Shown piece by piece: positions 33,712 to 44,772 of a stretch of DNA of 64,000 nt. Both the position numbers and the translations under genes were made by a program. How positions within the stretch are numbered: position 1 is the stretch's first letter; each line of letters begins with the position of its first letter. The DNA comes from Leucogyrophana mollusca (taxonomy: Eukaryota; Basidiomycota; Agaricomycetes; Boletales). Under the pieces are notes generated by a model. It saw nothing but the letters and a program-made list of their open reading frames with translations, searched no databases and was not told the DNA's origin. The DNA is taken from contig MU266392.1 in the NCBI GenBank assembly GCA_021014945.1, positions 1 to 64,000 of the forward strand. The letters run 5' to 3'.

Positions 33712-35514
33712 ATGGACGAGCCTCACGTAGGAAGCGTTGAAAGCACGAGTCTCCAGGGATGCAGAGCGCCTATACCGCGGATTGAACGCTTGTCATACAT
33801 AAGGTCAGCGTCATTGCACCATAAAGCATACTGACTGAGTCACAGAATGCAGTCTGCAAGCACGAACTTGGGAACAACGGTGACCACCAAACAGGTTCGC
33901 ACTTGATGTTTTGCGACCCAAATTACGTTTTCGTTCACCATACACCTAGGGTAATAGTACACCGACCATCTGGGGGGCAGTGGAAAGTCTTTTGTCCGGA
34001 TGTCTTTTCCCAGCAGCCAATGTAACTCCCGACAATGAAATTTTTGGCCAGGCTGGAGTGCCAGGAGGTTCTTCAGCTTCAACTCCACCGAGTTCAACTG
34101 GCCCCAGAGGCGGGATATTGGAGGATGGGAGTCAGGTAGAGGTGCCTCGTCCCACCAGTACGATGCGGTCCCCTGGCTCGTCACAGGGTGCATATTCCTA
34201 CAGTTCGGAAGCCCCGACGCCCCACAAATGCGTCAGTTGGTTTTTGTCGTGCAGTTAGAACCATCACTAACTGTGATGTTGGATTTTCAGGAAGATCCAA
34301 GAGTGCGCAATGTGATCGTTTTCGGAGAGAGCGGCGTTGGGAAGAGTTCTCTGATTAACATGGTTGCCGATATGCCCACTGCCGGAACTTCCAGCGATTC
34401 GGTCGGGTGCACTTTACGTTATGAGGCGTATCTATCGACGATCGAAGGGGAGACATTCAATCTCTGGGACACGGTCGGTCTCGATGAAGGAACCTTTGGG
34501 ACCGTTCCTGCTGCAATGGCTGAAGGGCAGCTGAAAACCTTCTTGTGCCGGCTAACAGCCGCCAATGGGATCGACCTCGTCGTGTACTGCGTGCGCGGTA
34601 CGCGGGCTAGAAAGGCCCTCCTTCATAACTACCGCATTCTCTGTTCCATCATAAATAGGAGGAGGGTTCCTGTGGTGCTCGTCGTCACGGGCCTGGAAAA
34701 TTACGAAGGGAAGATGGAAGATTGGTGGGCCAGGAACGAGCAGGAGCTGAAACACTATGGCATGTGTTTTGATGGCCACGCGTGTGTGACAACGCTCAAT
34801 GTTAAGATGGTAAAGGATGTCATTCTTCGGGACCGCTGCGAGGAGTCCCGACGGAGTGTCCGTGACCTCATTCGGAGGAACCGTCGCTCAGACTCCTGGA
34901 TCGAGAATGCGGGACTGCCGACAGTGGTGATCTATGACCCCACTGTGTCGGTACTACGCACTCAGCACAGGCCTGGCTGCAGCGAGATATCGCAAAACTA
35001 TCCCCTCCCCATGAACAAGCGGTTGCATCACTTCCAGCCCGTATCGCCTCTGCCACATCGCCAAGAGAGAAGCTTCAAAGCCGACCTTCTTGTCTTCTAC
35101 GTCGAAGCTCGCAGCTACGATTATCGTGCTGCGCAAGGACTCTTAAGGCCGTTCCGCAGCTTGAATGGTGGCGATACCGTACCTCTCATCATCGTTGTGA
35201 AAGGGCTCAGCAACGAGGAATCTCTCGATCGCTGGCGGAAGAACTACCAGCAAGCCGAAGGAACCGCTGTGACCTTCACGTATTGGCCATCCCCTGAAAG
35301 TGGCGAGAGATGTCGGGAGGAAGCCGATCAGAGGTTTCAGCAGCTTGTCGAGCGACATTGTTGCGCGAAGGATAGCGGACTCGGTGAACAAACGCGGCGA
35401 TACTTCAACTTGATTTTGGCAGGCGCTGGTGCAGTTGTCGGCGTGATCCAGTGGGAGAAATTCTTCCGCGGAACTCTGGGAGATCGTTTCCTGAATATTG
35501 AATCTCTTCCGTGA
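33712..35514 (+). CDS. AIG1-like GTPase with a second, degenerate G-domain-like half
   Basis: Exons 33712-33803, 33846-33894, 33950-34231 and 34291-35514; 548 residues; start uncertain, since an ATG at 33847 is also in frame. Residues about 1-140 are a low-complexity Ser/Thr/Pro tail. The G domain follows with G1 GESGVGKSS at 153-161, TSSDSVGCTLR, G3 DTVGLDE, and a DWWARNEQELKHYG segment. A second block (about 385-500: ADLLVFYVEARSYDYRAAQG, then VPLIIVVKGLSNEESLDRWR) repeats the back half of the G domain (IDLVVYCVRG..., VPVVLVVTGLENYEGKMEDWW) but has no P-loop of its own. A weak hydrophobic helix near the end (YFNLILAGAGAVVGVI) could anchor it in a membrane. The first intron is only 42 nt. 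Function is unknown. Confidence 0.75.
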
Positions 35515-35694
35515 TCAACCCAAAATTCCAATCACCCATCCATGCAAGATGCTTCAAGTTCAAGTTATGTGCTGCACAGTATGTACTTGTGTGTACAGTA
35601 TGTCCAGATATATTATGTTATTTCACGTGGCGCATTTGCTTCCGTATCGAACTGGCAACAGTCGAAGCTTTGCCCTTGAGGCTGCAGAGCAATA

Positions 35695-36926
35695 ATGTCG
35701 ACTTACGGGACAACACGCCATCATGCTCCTTCTGCATTCTCGACGCCAGCTTCAACTACGCTTTTCCGGCGTCTTACATGGGAAGGAACCGTCCCCCTTG
35801 AAATCCGAGTCGACCCCAAGGAGCTTCCAGCTAATTCAGATCGCGGACTGGAATGCTATTACATCCAAGCACCAAGAGTCAGCTATTTGCCGCTGCTGAT
35901 GCCTGAGATACGACGCTTTCTTATGGACGTCGTGTTCGATGAGGCAGCGAATAAGATATTGAAGGAGGAAGACTGGTGGTTTGAAAGTGAGGAGGGTACA
36001 CTGCTCAAATGGTGAGTCTAGCGCGCCAAATTTTGTAGTTGGATATGTGGTGATTGTGTGCGCAGGCATTGGCCGATAGGACTTATCTACGACAACCACA
36101 CCATCTCCTCTTCGATCCGGCCATCTTCGCAAGCATCGACATCACAGTACAGTGTACAGGTCAATCCTCTCAAGTTGATTCTACATCTCGCCTCTCCTCC
36201 GACAGAGAAACTTCTATTGTCGCCTACGGCCGAAGCTTGTAAGCAGGCCTTCATGGGTCAGCTGAAAGAGGCAGACTTTATTAGATGGGGCAGCACGAAA
36301 AGGATGACTGGCCTCCGGAAGGCCGAACAGGATGGTATCTGGGAAGGTATCAAGGAACGTAAGTTTACCCCTCACGGTGACACCCTATGTGATTAGAGAT
36401 TTTCTGATTGCGGGACGTCTGCGTGGATGCAGATAATTTCGATGACTATTGGCGTGTTGCGTCCAAGGTGGTACCTACTACAGCTCCTGCACGAACGAAT
36501 TCACCCCCTCCGCCACCCTCGTCTGCATCCATGCATTCACGACCTCCCTCGGCGGATCCACAGGGTGCGCCGGACAGAGACGGCGCGTACAGCGTTCGTA
36601 GCGTCCCAGTCAGATTGTATCTGCCTGACGGCCCAGTCATGCAGGATCTAGTTCCCCCCACTTTAGACGATGGTAGGTCGAGTAGGCGCACTACGATATC
36701 ACGCTAATTTAAATTATCGCTGACAGGTTTGCCACACACACTGGCGCATTACCTATCGACTCACTTGCCTCTCTTATTCCCACAACCGCCCTCTTCCGAT
36801 CCCAATCTCGCATACGCATTAATTCAAGGTGTCCTTGCGCCCCCTGAGTCAGAGATGGCGTGGCTGGGTGCTTGTATGGCAGGTGCGGACGGATGGGTCA
36901 ACGTCTGTGTTGGTATCGCACGGTAG
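35695..36926 (+). CDS. ATG5: Autophagy protein Atg5
   Basis: Exons 35695-36011, 36066-36358, 36433-36672 and 36727-36926 (introns 54, 74 and 54 nt); 349 residues. Atg5 is conjugated by Atg12 and, with Atg16, directs Atg8 lipidation on the forming autophagosome. Diagnostic stretches are present in order: RRLTWEGTVPLEIRVDPKEL, GLECYYIQAPRVSYLPLL, WHWPIGLIYDNHTIS, the acceptor-lysine region CKQAFMGQLKEADFIRWG, RMTGLRKAEQDGIWEGI, then after a Pro/Ser-rich insert VPVRLYLPDGPVMQDLVPP and the C-terminal EMAWLGACMAGADGWVNVCV. The lysine in MGQLKEADF is the expected Atg12 attachment site. The insert between the two ubiquitin-fold lobes is about 40 residues of Pro and Ser. All phases agree. Confidence 0.95.
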
Positions 36927-38364
36927 ACAGTCTTCGAGGTGGTGATTGATTGTGGCGTACCCTACTTACCAGTGCCAGTGTGAGTCAATTGTGGTGCATA
37001 ATGGATGAAGATACCCGCCCCTTCGACGGAGAGCGACGCGTGCGGCGCTGACAGCAGGCGACCTGTGCGACTCTGACTTGCTCACTTGGAGCCACATTTT
37101 CCGCTCCATGCCAACCTGAACCCATGATAATATCCGATTAGGCCGGCAAAGACCTCAACCGCCAGACCATCCCCGGTGACTCGGTGAGTACCAGTCGTTC
37201 CAGGCAACTGAGTGGGCATTCTTATCAGAGACGCGAGACATTCAAAGACGCACCAAGAGCACAATATCCCTTGGAACACAGCCGCCTCCCATCTGACATT
37301 TATCCGTAAAAACCCAGGCTTTGGCCTAGAGTCCCGTACAGATATCTTTCCTAGAAAACTCCCAACGCTGGTAAAAGAGCTCGGTCACTTTTCCAAGTGC
37401 CTAGCTGAAGAAATATCTTCGTTCTCGGAGACAGAACGACCCAAGTTTTCGGTCCCCGAGGCGCAAGCATTCAGGAAGCTGCTCTCGGATGAACTGTGAG
37501 ACCCTGCGAGACCGTTATTTCGAGTTCCTCGATGAAGGGAACCGGCCCATAGGAGGGTGGATATCCCGAACTCAAAGGAGATGTGATAGGAGTAATGTGG
37601 TATTCCATGACCTTGCCACTGTCACCAAAATCCTCTTAAACGAGGACGAGATATCATCGCTCCTTGTTCTGGTAACACCATCCTCAAATCCATTTCCAGT
37701 CACTCATTCGTCACGAAAGCAACTTTGACCGCCATAGAATCAATCACATCGCTACGAGCGCACCCTTGGCGTCCATGTTCTTCAATATTGGGGCTGCGAA
37801 GGGGCTACTAAAAATGGAGAGTATAAGGAGACTTAGTCGTCCGTCCGCTTGGTCATTTATGTCACTTCCTCCAGGAATGACAACGGCCAGCAGCTCCCAC
37901 CAATGTTTTCTTGACCCCCATGCCACTACGGCCCCTATTTCATACATCGTCGAATCCCGTTCGATCAACGCACACAGCGATCTCAACCGTCTTCGTGATT
38001 ATGTCAAGCTTTGCTTCTGCATGTTGTATCGGTACGACTTTTTACTTATTCGTGAATGCGGCACGGATCCAGAATGGGGGAGTGTGATCGCAGACCAGAT
38101 ACGTTGGTTGTGATCGCAGACCAGATACGTTGGTTGTGGTCGCCAGAGACGGAGAATGGGGACTCACCCTAGATTTATTCCCCTATGATACGAAGCGAGC
38201 ACACATGCCCAGCGAATGGGGGCTCCGAGCCTAACGGAGCCCCCTGCAAAGAATCAGCAGAAGATGTACGTATACTCTTATTTACCACACAAAACAGATG
38301 GCAGTAGCAGGGTCCAAAACGTATATCGACCCACAAATCAAGAACCAAGACAACACGCACACCA
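36927..38364. other. Intergenic region with coding-like remnants
   Basis: A plus-strand frame (about 37220-37499: HNIPWNTAASHLTF..., LVKELGHFSKCLAEEI) and another at 37766-38113 have protein-like composition but begin without a proper ATG, fail to splice into one frame and match no family I know. I take them as a decayed gene. A perfect 26-bp tandem repeat lies at its right (38084-38135). Confidence 0.4.
38084..38135. repeat. Perfect 26-bp direct repeat, two copies
   Basis: Unit gtgatcgcagaccagatacg plus ttggtt occurs twice head to tail (38084-38109 and 38110-38135) without a mismatch, then a third degenerate start (gtggtcgc). Perfect identity suggests a recent slippage or unequal-crossing event at the end of the decayed frame. 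Confidence 0.9.
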
Positions 38365-40235
38365 CTATCCAGCCCAACGCCTCTTCGAGTCAACTCCATG
38401 ACTGCCATACAATCCACGATCAACGCACATCACACGCTCCATCCGCACCCTCACGTCCAATTGGTTGTCACCCTCCGCTTCACAGTCAAAATCGGGCACG
38501 GTCCACTCGTCTGGCTTCCGCGAGGGAGGAGATATCCCGCAGCTGTGATTAGGGCTGGAGTTGGATTTGGTGTCGGTGTGCTCGTGGAACTGTGATGCTA
38601 TGGATGCCCCAGTGGCGACGGCGTTAGCCATCCGATGATGTACTTGGGCCTCTGAAATACCGCGGCGAGAAACGTCAGGCATAATTACTCTGGATGCAAC
38701 GTCACGTACCGTGGAGATTAATAAGCAGCTTTTGGCTCATTATCCAAGTGACCACATAGCCAACCGTCACACTTTGGGTGGGTCAGAGGTATTCCTCATC
38801 AATCACCGATAAAACTCACGCTGCCGCCTAGAAGGTAACCATTCTGTCAACAAGGCACATGTGGGAAGGAATGGCTCTGAAGAATATACCTGTATAGGTG
38901 CAATTGTTCGATATAAAATTAAATTCACAGTGTTCGTTACTTGTGTACTCCGCAGTCAGCAGCGCACAAAAATCGAAGCCGATTCTCCCACCTGTCAGGA
39001 GGACGAAATACCCCATGCCATCGTATAGCATCCTGGAGAGAGTGTCAGTGCTGGTATTTGGGGGCTTCAGGAGCACCTACGAGTCGGCTAGTTTGGATAT
39101 TCTGCATTAATAAAATCAGTTATGGCGATCGGATAATGCTGCTGAGGAACTTACACCGAGTGATTTGAAAGAGTGAATTTGTACTTGAGTAAGAACCAGA
39201 CGGAGATTACTGTTGTTATAAGATCGTATATGATGCAGACAGCGTAGTAAACCCAAGCCCCCAAATGATGCCCATCGAGATTGGTAGCCAGGCAGCTGGG
39301 TGAAAGAGCAGATGTGAATCGCTTGGGCCGTGGGTTCGATCTGATACTTACACTCCCTGAGAAAAACATCACAGCCCATATGAATTCAACCGCGATAATT
39401 CAGAGCCGTGGGTGAACATACTGATTCCTCGAATATTGCTGAATGGGCTTCAATCAGTGGTAGATTCAAATCATTGGCTGCTCGACTTACGGTGTCGCTT
39501 CGCCATTGTTGCATAGCATTGCATCTGTAAAGCAGCCTCTCAATGCCATGATAGTAGAAAAACAGGAACCTACGTACTGTAGAGGAGGCCAAATAGAGAG
39601 CAAGTAGGAAGTATCCGACCCTCGCGGATCGTCGGGCAAGGTTGAAGGTTCTGATAGGGGACAGATGACTCTAAAGGGCAAAAAGAGCAGGGTATTACGT
39701 TACCTGACGCCCATAATTGACTGGGATACCATCGCTTGGAAAACTACAATGCCGAGTGAATAGTTCTATAATATAGAATAATATTAGAGATGCTTACCTT
39801 TGAAAACCGGCGGGACTAAGTAAAACGCCTGACAACTTTCTAATGTAAAGTCGGAGTAGAAAAACCCAACATTGCTAAGGACAAGGACAGCGACGCTCAT
39901 GACACTAGGGGAAATTTCAAGCACACGAGCACTCAAAAGAACCAGCGCGACTCACCGAATAAGTATGAAAAGAAACAAGGAGAGACTGAGGACAAGGTGT
40001 GTGATAAGCGCGATAATCTGATCCTGAAACTGGTGGGATCGAACCTGAGGGTTCTATTATTCCAATGAGCTTCATAAAAGCGCCATGCTGCTGGTAAAGT
40101 GCGAAAATAACTAAGAAATGTTGGATCAGCTTTTAGTGCTCGCTCAAGTGTAGCTACCGCACTCAACTCATATGCTGCGATAGAAGTTGATGCTACACGG
40201 ATGTATGTAGCAGACGTCGCGGCATCGTGTGGCAT
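38365..40235 (-). CDS. DUF6533 seven-helix membrane protein
   Basis: Sixteen minus-strand exons: 40235-40168, 40110-40045, 39985-39956, 39904-39798, 39743-39704, 39650-39578, 39524-39491, 39438-39422, 39356-39352, 39295-39155, 39101-39081, 39032-38992, 38939-38890, 38827-38820, 38771-38710, 38651-38365; 349 residues. The N-terminal TYIRVASTSIAAYDYFRTLPAAWRF is the DUF6533 (PF20151) signature, split as TYIRVASTSIAAYDYF and RTLPAAWRFY. Hydrophobic helices follow (VMSVAVLVLSNVGFF, VGYFLLALYLASS, AWVYYAVCIIYDLI, MLYDGMGYFVLLT, VGYVVTWIMSQKLLINL). The tail is acidic and polar. Two exons are only 5 and 8 nt, and every other exon is under 145 nt except the last. Phase agrees at all fifteen junctions. 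Family function is unknown; a receptor-like role is sometimes assumed. Confidence 0.75.
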
Positions 40236-40588
40236 GACGCATCAGGCCGCAGGGTGAGTTAAAAAGAGGGCTGGAGGGAGAAAGAGGGAGAAAGGAGGAT
40301 GGGGTGAAACCAAGAATTTCATAACAAGAGCATTCGAGACCAAAAAAGATGCCCTCGATGAACCATTACACTACCCATAAAAGGCGATCAGCTAGAATCG
40401 CTGCTTAGTCAAGGCTTTCCACTTGCACCCTCGAACCTCAAAGCACTCGCGTCGTATGCTCGCTGCGGTCGGGCGGGATAGGTAGGAGCGAAAACTCGCA
40501 GAGATGGAGCCGCGTATTCCCCCTTCCTTGCTCCAGGACTTGAGGGTGGCGCCAGTTCGGCGCCTGCTACGATTAAGTACCGCCGCGG

Positions 40589-41190
40589 TCACATTCTTCG
40601 GGGCACGACCTCAAACGCCGGTTCGCCTATCAGAGATCCACTTGCAATCTCGCTAAGGTAGGGACGGCGACTCGATGGCAAACTACTCCTTTTAATATCC
40701 AACAGGTGCACTCAACCTTAAGCGGACACGGTGAGGAGCACTCACCTGCTGTTGTGCCGATGGTTTCTCGCCAGAGAATCAGGAAGAGCAGGGGCGTGTA
40801 CAAGAGATAACCGCTCTAACTCTGTCTCTTTTCTCACTGCTTTCACTGCGAGCCCATCGGAGGATGAAAGCCGCGGATCCAGTAGGGGCTTTGGCGGCAA
40901 TCTCGACCTTGGAGCCCCACACACCAATGGCGTTGCGACAGGCCTGTAAATCTGTCATGTGAATTCTCGATAATCAAGATGATCTGCGCCGCTGTTCATC
41001 CACCACCAATTATAGCTCGAGGCTCATTGCAATTTGGGACTTACACGGTTCGTATAGCCTTCACCTTCGCTGCGGGAATATATGTCAGACCTTGAAAGGT
41101 ATCACTAATGCTCACGCTAGCTGCCTCACGAAACCAGAGCTGACGCACGCGCACAGCAAAGAACGGCCTCCGCGCTTGCTGCCAGACCAT
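40589..41190 (-). CDS. Small three-exon gene of unknown function
   Basis: Exons 41190-41045, 40943-40746 and 40688-40589 (introns 101 and 57 nt) encode 147 residues. I do not recognise the protein. The N-terminus is basic and amphipathic with several Arg and few acids (MVWQQARRPFFAVRVRQLWF), as in a mitochondrial presequence. The middle is Pro/Leu/Arg-rich (APRSRLPPKPLLDPRL), followed by AVRKETELERLSLVHAPALP and a C-terminal IASGSLIGEPAFEVVPRRM. It is not visible as one open frame; the support is that three pieces on the same strand join in phase at good GT/AG borders. A 46-nt in-frame-neutral alternative intron inside exon 1 is not used because it breaks the frame. Mitochondrial targeting is a guess. 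Confidence 0.45.
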
Positions 41191-42130
41191 TGATTCGGCT
41201 TGAATGGTTTTTCTACTCAGAATGTTCGCGGTGCCATAAATAATCCTGCGGCCTCAAGGGCTACACTCTACCAGCAATTCCCATCCTCAGGGATGCATGC
41301 TCCGCAATAGCAATACTCGCCGCGGTGTGAAGAGAAGCAGTCTTCCACCGCGCGGTAGATCAGCGGTCGGCGAAGGCAGACAACCGACAGTTGTAAGACC
41401 GCTCCGTCGGATTCCTGACTCGCTCCCCCGAGGTCCACGAGCTTGTCGAAAGAAACGGCGTTCTTCGCCTGTTTCCGACAGAATGACACCGTGGAACATC
41501 GTCTGAGTGCCTCCCTTCTGTTGGGTCCGGCACAGTTCAAGGACTTCTTCCTTCCGTTCGTTAAGCTACCCGCCTCTTTCCGATCAACATATCCAGGGAA
41601 TGGCGGCTCGTGAAGGTTCCGCATGCTATAGACGCTGTGTATTCCAAACGCTGGTATAAAATATCTAGAAGGCTTGTGTAGACGAAACATTATTTTGAGA
41701 GAAGTGCGGATTCTACAGTATGGGTACGTATGTGCATATCTAGCTGGTGGAGAATGTTATCAGATATGTAAGGCAGTGCTTGTTGTCACAGACAGTGTCC
41801 ATAAATAACGGAAAGCAACGACGAGGAGATAGATCTTTGGGTGTAAAATACCATTTGGGTCCATGGAAACTTGCAACAGATGGGTTGTCCCATGCATGGG
41901 TAACTTCAGGGAGGATAGCACATAAAGCACCAGGGGCTGAGACTTGATCTGCGGTCTCTCCCGAAGGCCGAGAGAGAAGTTCAGAAGCACGGGATCGAAC
42001 GCGTGAGAAGGACTGATCTCTGAGAAGAGAAGCATGTTAGATTTCAGTGCATTCATTGCCAAGACCCGCAACTCAACAGTAAACAGTTGAATGTAACTCA
42101 GGAACTGGATCCGATTTTAGTAGGATGATT
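41191..42130. other. Intergenic region with one unassigned open frame
   Basis: A minus-strand ATG frame of 140 codons (41690 down to 41268) ends in a cysteine-rich string (EDCFSSHRGEYCYCGACIPE). It lacks a signal peptide, similarity and partner exons. The rest shows nothing. If the regulator gene at 42131 was once longer, its lost 3' part would have occupied this stretch. Confidence 0.35.
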
Positions 42131-43613
42131 TCAGGCGGTCACAGCTAGTTATGACATCAGTACGGTCAATAGAGCAGGGACGATGTAAGCTCACCAGATG
42201 TCGCATAGACCTGAAGCTGGGTAACGCTCGACCATGTGGATCGTAGACGAGTTTCATACTGATCGTAATGACTCATTTGTGATGTCGCCTGGTCAGACAG
42301 CCCCATGGCCAACGCCATCCTCATTGCCAACTGCGAGAAAGCATAACTACGATTTCACTGAGAGGATGGTGGACCAATTTACCTCGCTGTATTGGCGGAA
42401 GCCTAAAGTAATGAATCTAAGTAAGTCGTCCTGTCGTCGAGCACAAGGCCATACCTAGAACGCGCCCACTTTTATACTCTGCCCAGGCCAAAATCATAGC
42501 CGCATGTAGTGTGTCAAGAGCGGGGGGATGTTGATGAAGTAGTGTCGCTAGAAGGGACTAAGACTGGGCGGTCAGCCTAGATCGACGTGACAGGGGGTAA
42601 CCGTACCTTGGCGCTGTCGCTGTATGCCTCCGCAACGTTGTGCAGTCCCTTGGCAACAAGGTCCGGAGCATCCGAAAACCTGGATCAACAATGGTTACTA
42701 GTATTCTTCGAGATGCCATTAAAACCACTAACCTCGCGCTTACACTCGCTATAGAAGCCGACAGCAAAGGTGTCAAAGTCTGGTGGTGAAATTTGCTCTG
42801 GATGTCTTCATAGGAAATGAAAGGACACTGCCGGCCCATGTGATGAAAGAAAAGCTGGATGAAGTGTGGCATCAAGCTTCGGTGAGGCGACTGTGGCAGT
42901 GTAGGATCAAATATCTGAGACGATTGTGAACTTGATGCATGGTGTCTTTGATACGTCTGGGTGGGGCCGGAGGATCCAGAGTGGTAAGGTACCTGCTCCT
43001 CGTATATGGATGAACCTGACGGGGTGTGCCTTGCCGATACGAGTGAGCAATCGCGTAGGTAAACCTCAGATAACAAATAGAAAGACCTGTGATGGGTTCC
43101 TGTTGCCCGAGCGTGCTCAGGGGGGTACGATTGGTTGCGGGCGTAGCTCTGTGAATCATAACCAGTCGTGGGCGGAGAGTACGATGAGGAACGGTTCATA
43201 GGCTGCTGGAACGCTTGCGGCGAGCTGTACGAGCTTGGTGGTGGGGCAACCGAGCTACTACGGCTTAGAGGCTCCTGCGACACCATGCCTGATGCTCGCT
43301 CGGGTGATTGTTTATTAGACGGACCCGCGGCACTGGGACCAGCGATGGCACGGCTTCTTTCCGCGAAGTAGCGCTCTCTATCGCGAAACTTGCAAGGTAC
43401 TTTCGCGGCCTTGCACGCCTCACATTGGGTCTCTGGCGTCGGCTGGAGGCATTTGATTTTCTTCAAGCGGCTGGCAGACAGGTGATGAGCATAACAATCA
43501 AGTGGGGCTAGCTGAGGAACGGACCAATTATCGCAGGAGGTTACAAGACGAGGACGCTTCTTGTGACCTTGTGTTTCTTGTGGGGACTCGATGATGAACT
43601 GGAAGCCGTCCAT
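42131..43613 (-). CDS. Zn2Cys6 fungal transcription factor, apparently shortened
   Basis: Eight minus-strand exons: 43613-43525, 43470-43087, 43029-42733, 42679-42607, 42557-42455, 42402-42383, 42330-42195, 42144-42131; 371 residues. The binuclear zinc cluster is complete: C27, C30, C37, C46, C49, C56 (SCDNCRLKKIKC ... CEACKAAKVPC), with an intron between the first two cysteines. A Ser/Pro/Tyr-rich linker follows, then the start of the regulatory domain (LMPHFIQLFFHHMGRQCPFI, LHAAMILAWAEYKSGR, FRQYSELAMRMALAMGLSD, LRSTWSSVTQLQ). Relatives continue for several hundred residues beyond this helix-rich part, while here a stop follows within a few codons. Either the gene is truncated, or the real 3' exons were missed. 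DNA binding is likely; targets unknown. Confidence 0.7.
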
Positions 43614-44772
43614 GGGTTAGGCAGATAGTGGACTATTCAGTGACAAAGATGGACCAGGCTGATTTATATTCACAGCCTATTATACCTCGAGGCAGCCTCT
43701 GTTGTCACGCCCGTAACAAGCGTGCGTCTGTAAGATCTGCCCCTCGAATAAACAGTGAGTCAGATCCAGCGAATCTGAGGACTTCCAAACATTCCCACTT
43801 GCCGCGGTGCCCTGCCTGTGTAGCGAGCGATCATGCCAAAGCGCAGCAGTTGATAACTTACCCAACCAACCTCGCCCAGCGGCACATTTGATCAAAATTG
43901 ATTTCAACCGCTGAGCCTGACTGAGCTTAGCCGCCGGTGGGATTAGTCAATCCGTGAATATCCGCGCCTTCTTGTTTCATGCCGTAAATGGATTGACAAT
44001 CATTGTCCGAGTCGCCTCAGAGTTTAGAGACATTCTATCACTGATCAGTTCGCTAATAACCCTAAAAGCACCGTGAACAACTACGATCATTTCTGGTCGC
44101 TGTGGCAAGGATAAACGTTAAAATCGCTGGTCGGCGCGCTGCGAGTACACACGGGCGCTAGACCTCATATTCAAGGGCTGCACTGAAACACAGTGGACTC
44201 GCGTATGGGGGGCGGCCTGAAGCGGCCTCCTAGTGAGACTCAAGTGACAAGTTGCTCGTATATGTCGTTGCGTTCACACCGTTACCACCGCCTCCAGGTT
44301 TGAGCGCTCGAATGGCTGTGCTGACTAAATGATGGGGTATCTTGGGCATCCGGCAGCAAGATGCCGGTGCGCCTTGTCAGCAGCCTGGTCGACCGTCATC
44401 ACGGGAAACGTCAACATTGACTCAAAGTTCCCGCCTTTGGGGCCGAATGATGATGCACTCTTGAAACGGGAATTACTGCAATACGGGTCACTAGACTCGT
44501 CGGCTTCCGCCCCCAACGGCGTCAGCGTCAGCTTCTTCCTCGGATCAAACTTGGACCGTACCCGAGCGCACATCCGAGCTCCCCACGTAAATCCACTGCT
44601 TCGTTGCAAGACAGGGTGAGGCTGAGAGATTATATTCATTTTGATTGAATGGACGCTAGCAAAAAGAGTTCTTCAGCATGGTACCAAGTGGCACGAGTCT
44701 CTATACACCCACTGAAGATAATTTAACCACAACTAGAAAAGCTAAGATGCAGGATAAAGGCACGTTATTGAT
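43614..44772. other. 1.16-kb intergenic region
   Basis: Promoter side of the zinc-cluster gene and 3' side of the transporter gene. Two overlapping frames of about 100 codons on opposite strands (44325-44639) are mutually exclusive and motif-free, so I support neither. Confidence 0.4.

Noticed and set aside
41268..41690. Minus-strand ATG frame of 140 codons with a Cys-rich end
   Set aside because: No signal peptide, no similarity known to me, and a Cys-rich tail alone is not enough to call a secreted protein gene.
41990..42020. T-loop-like string (cgcgttcgatcccg on the minus strand) suggesting a tRNA
   Set aside because: No matching acceptor, D or anticodon arms can be drawn around it; the T stem itself is imperfect.
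44325..44639. Two overlapping frames of about 100 codons on opposite strands
   Set aside because: They exclude each other and neither has motifs or exons to join.
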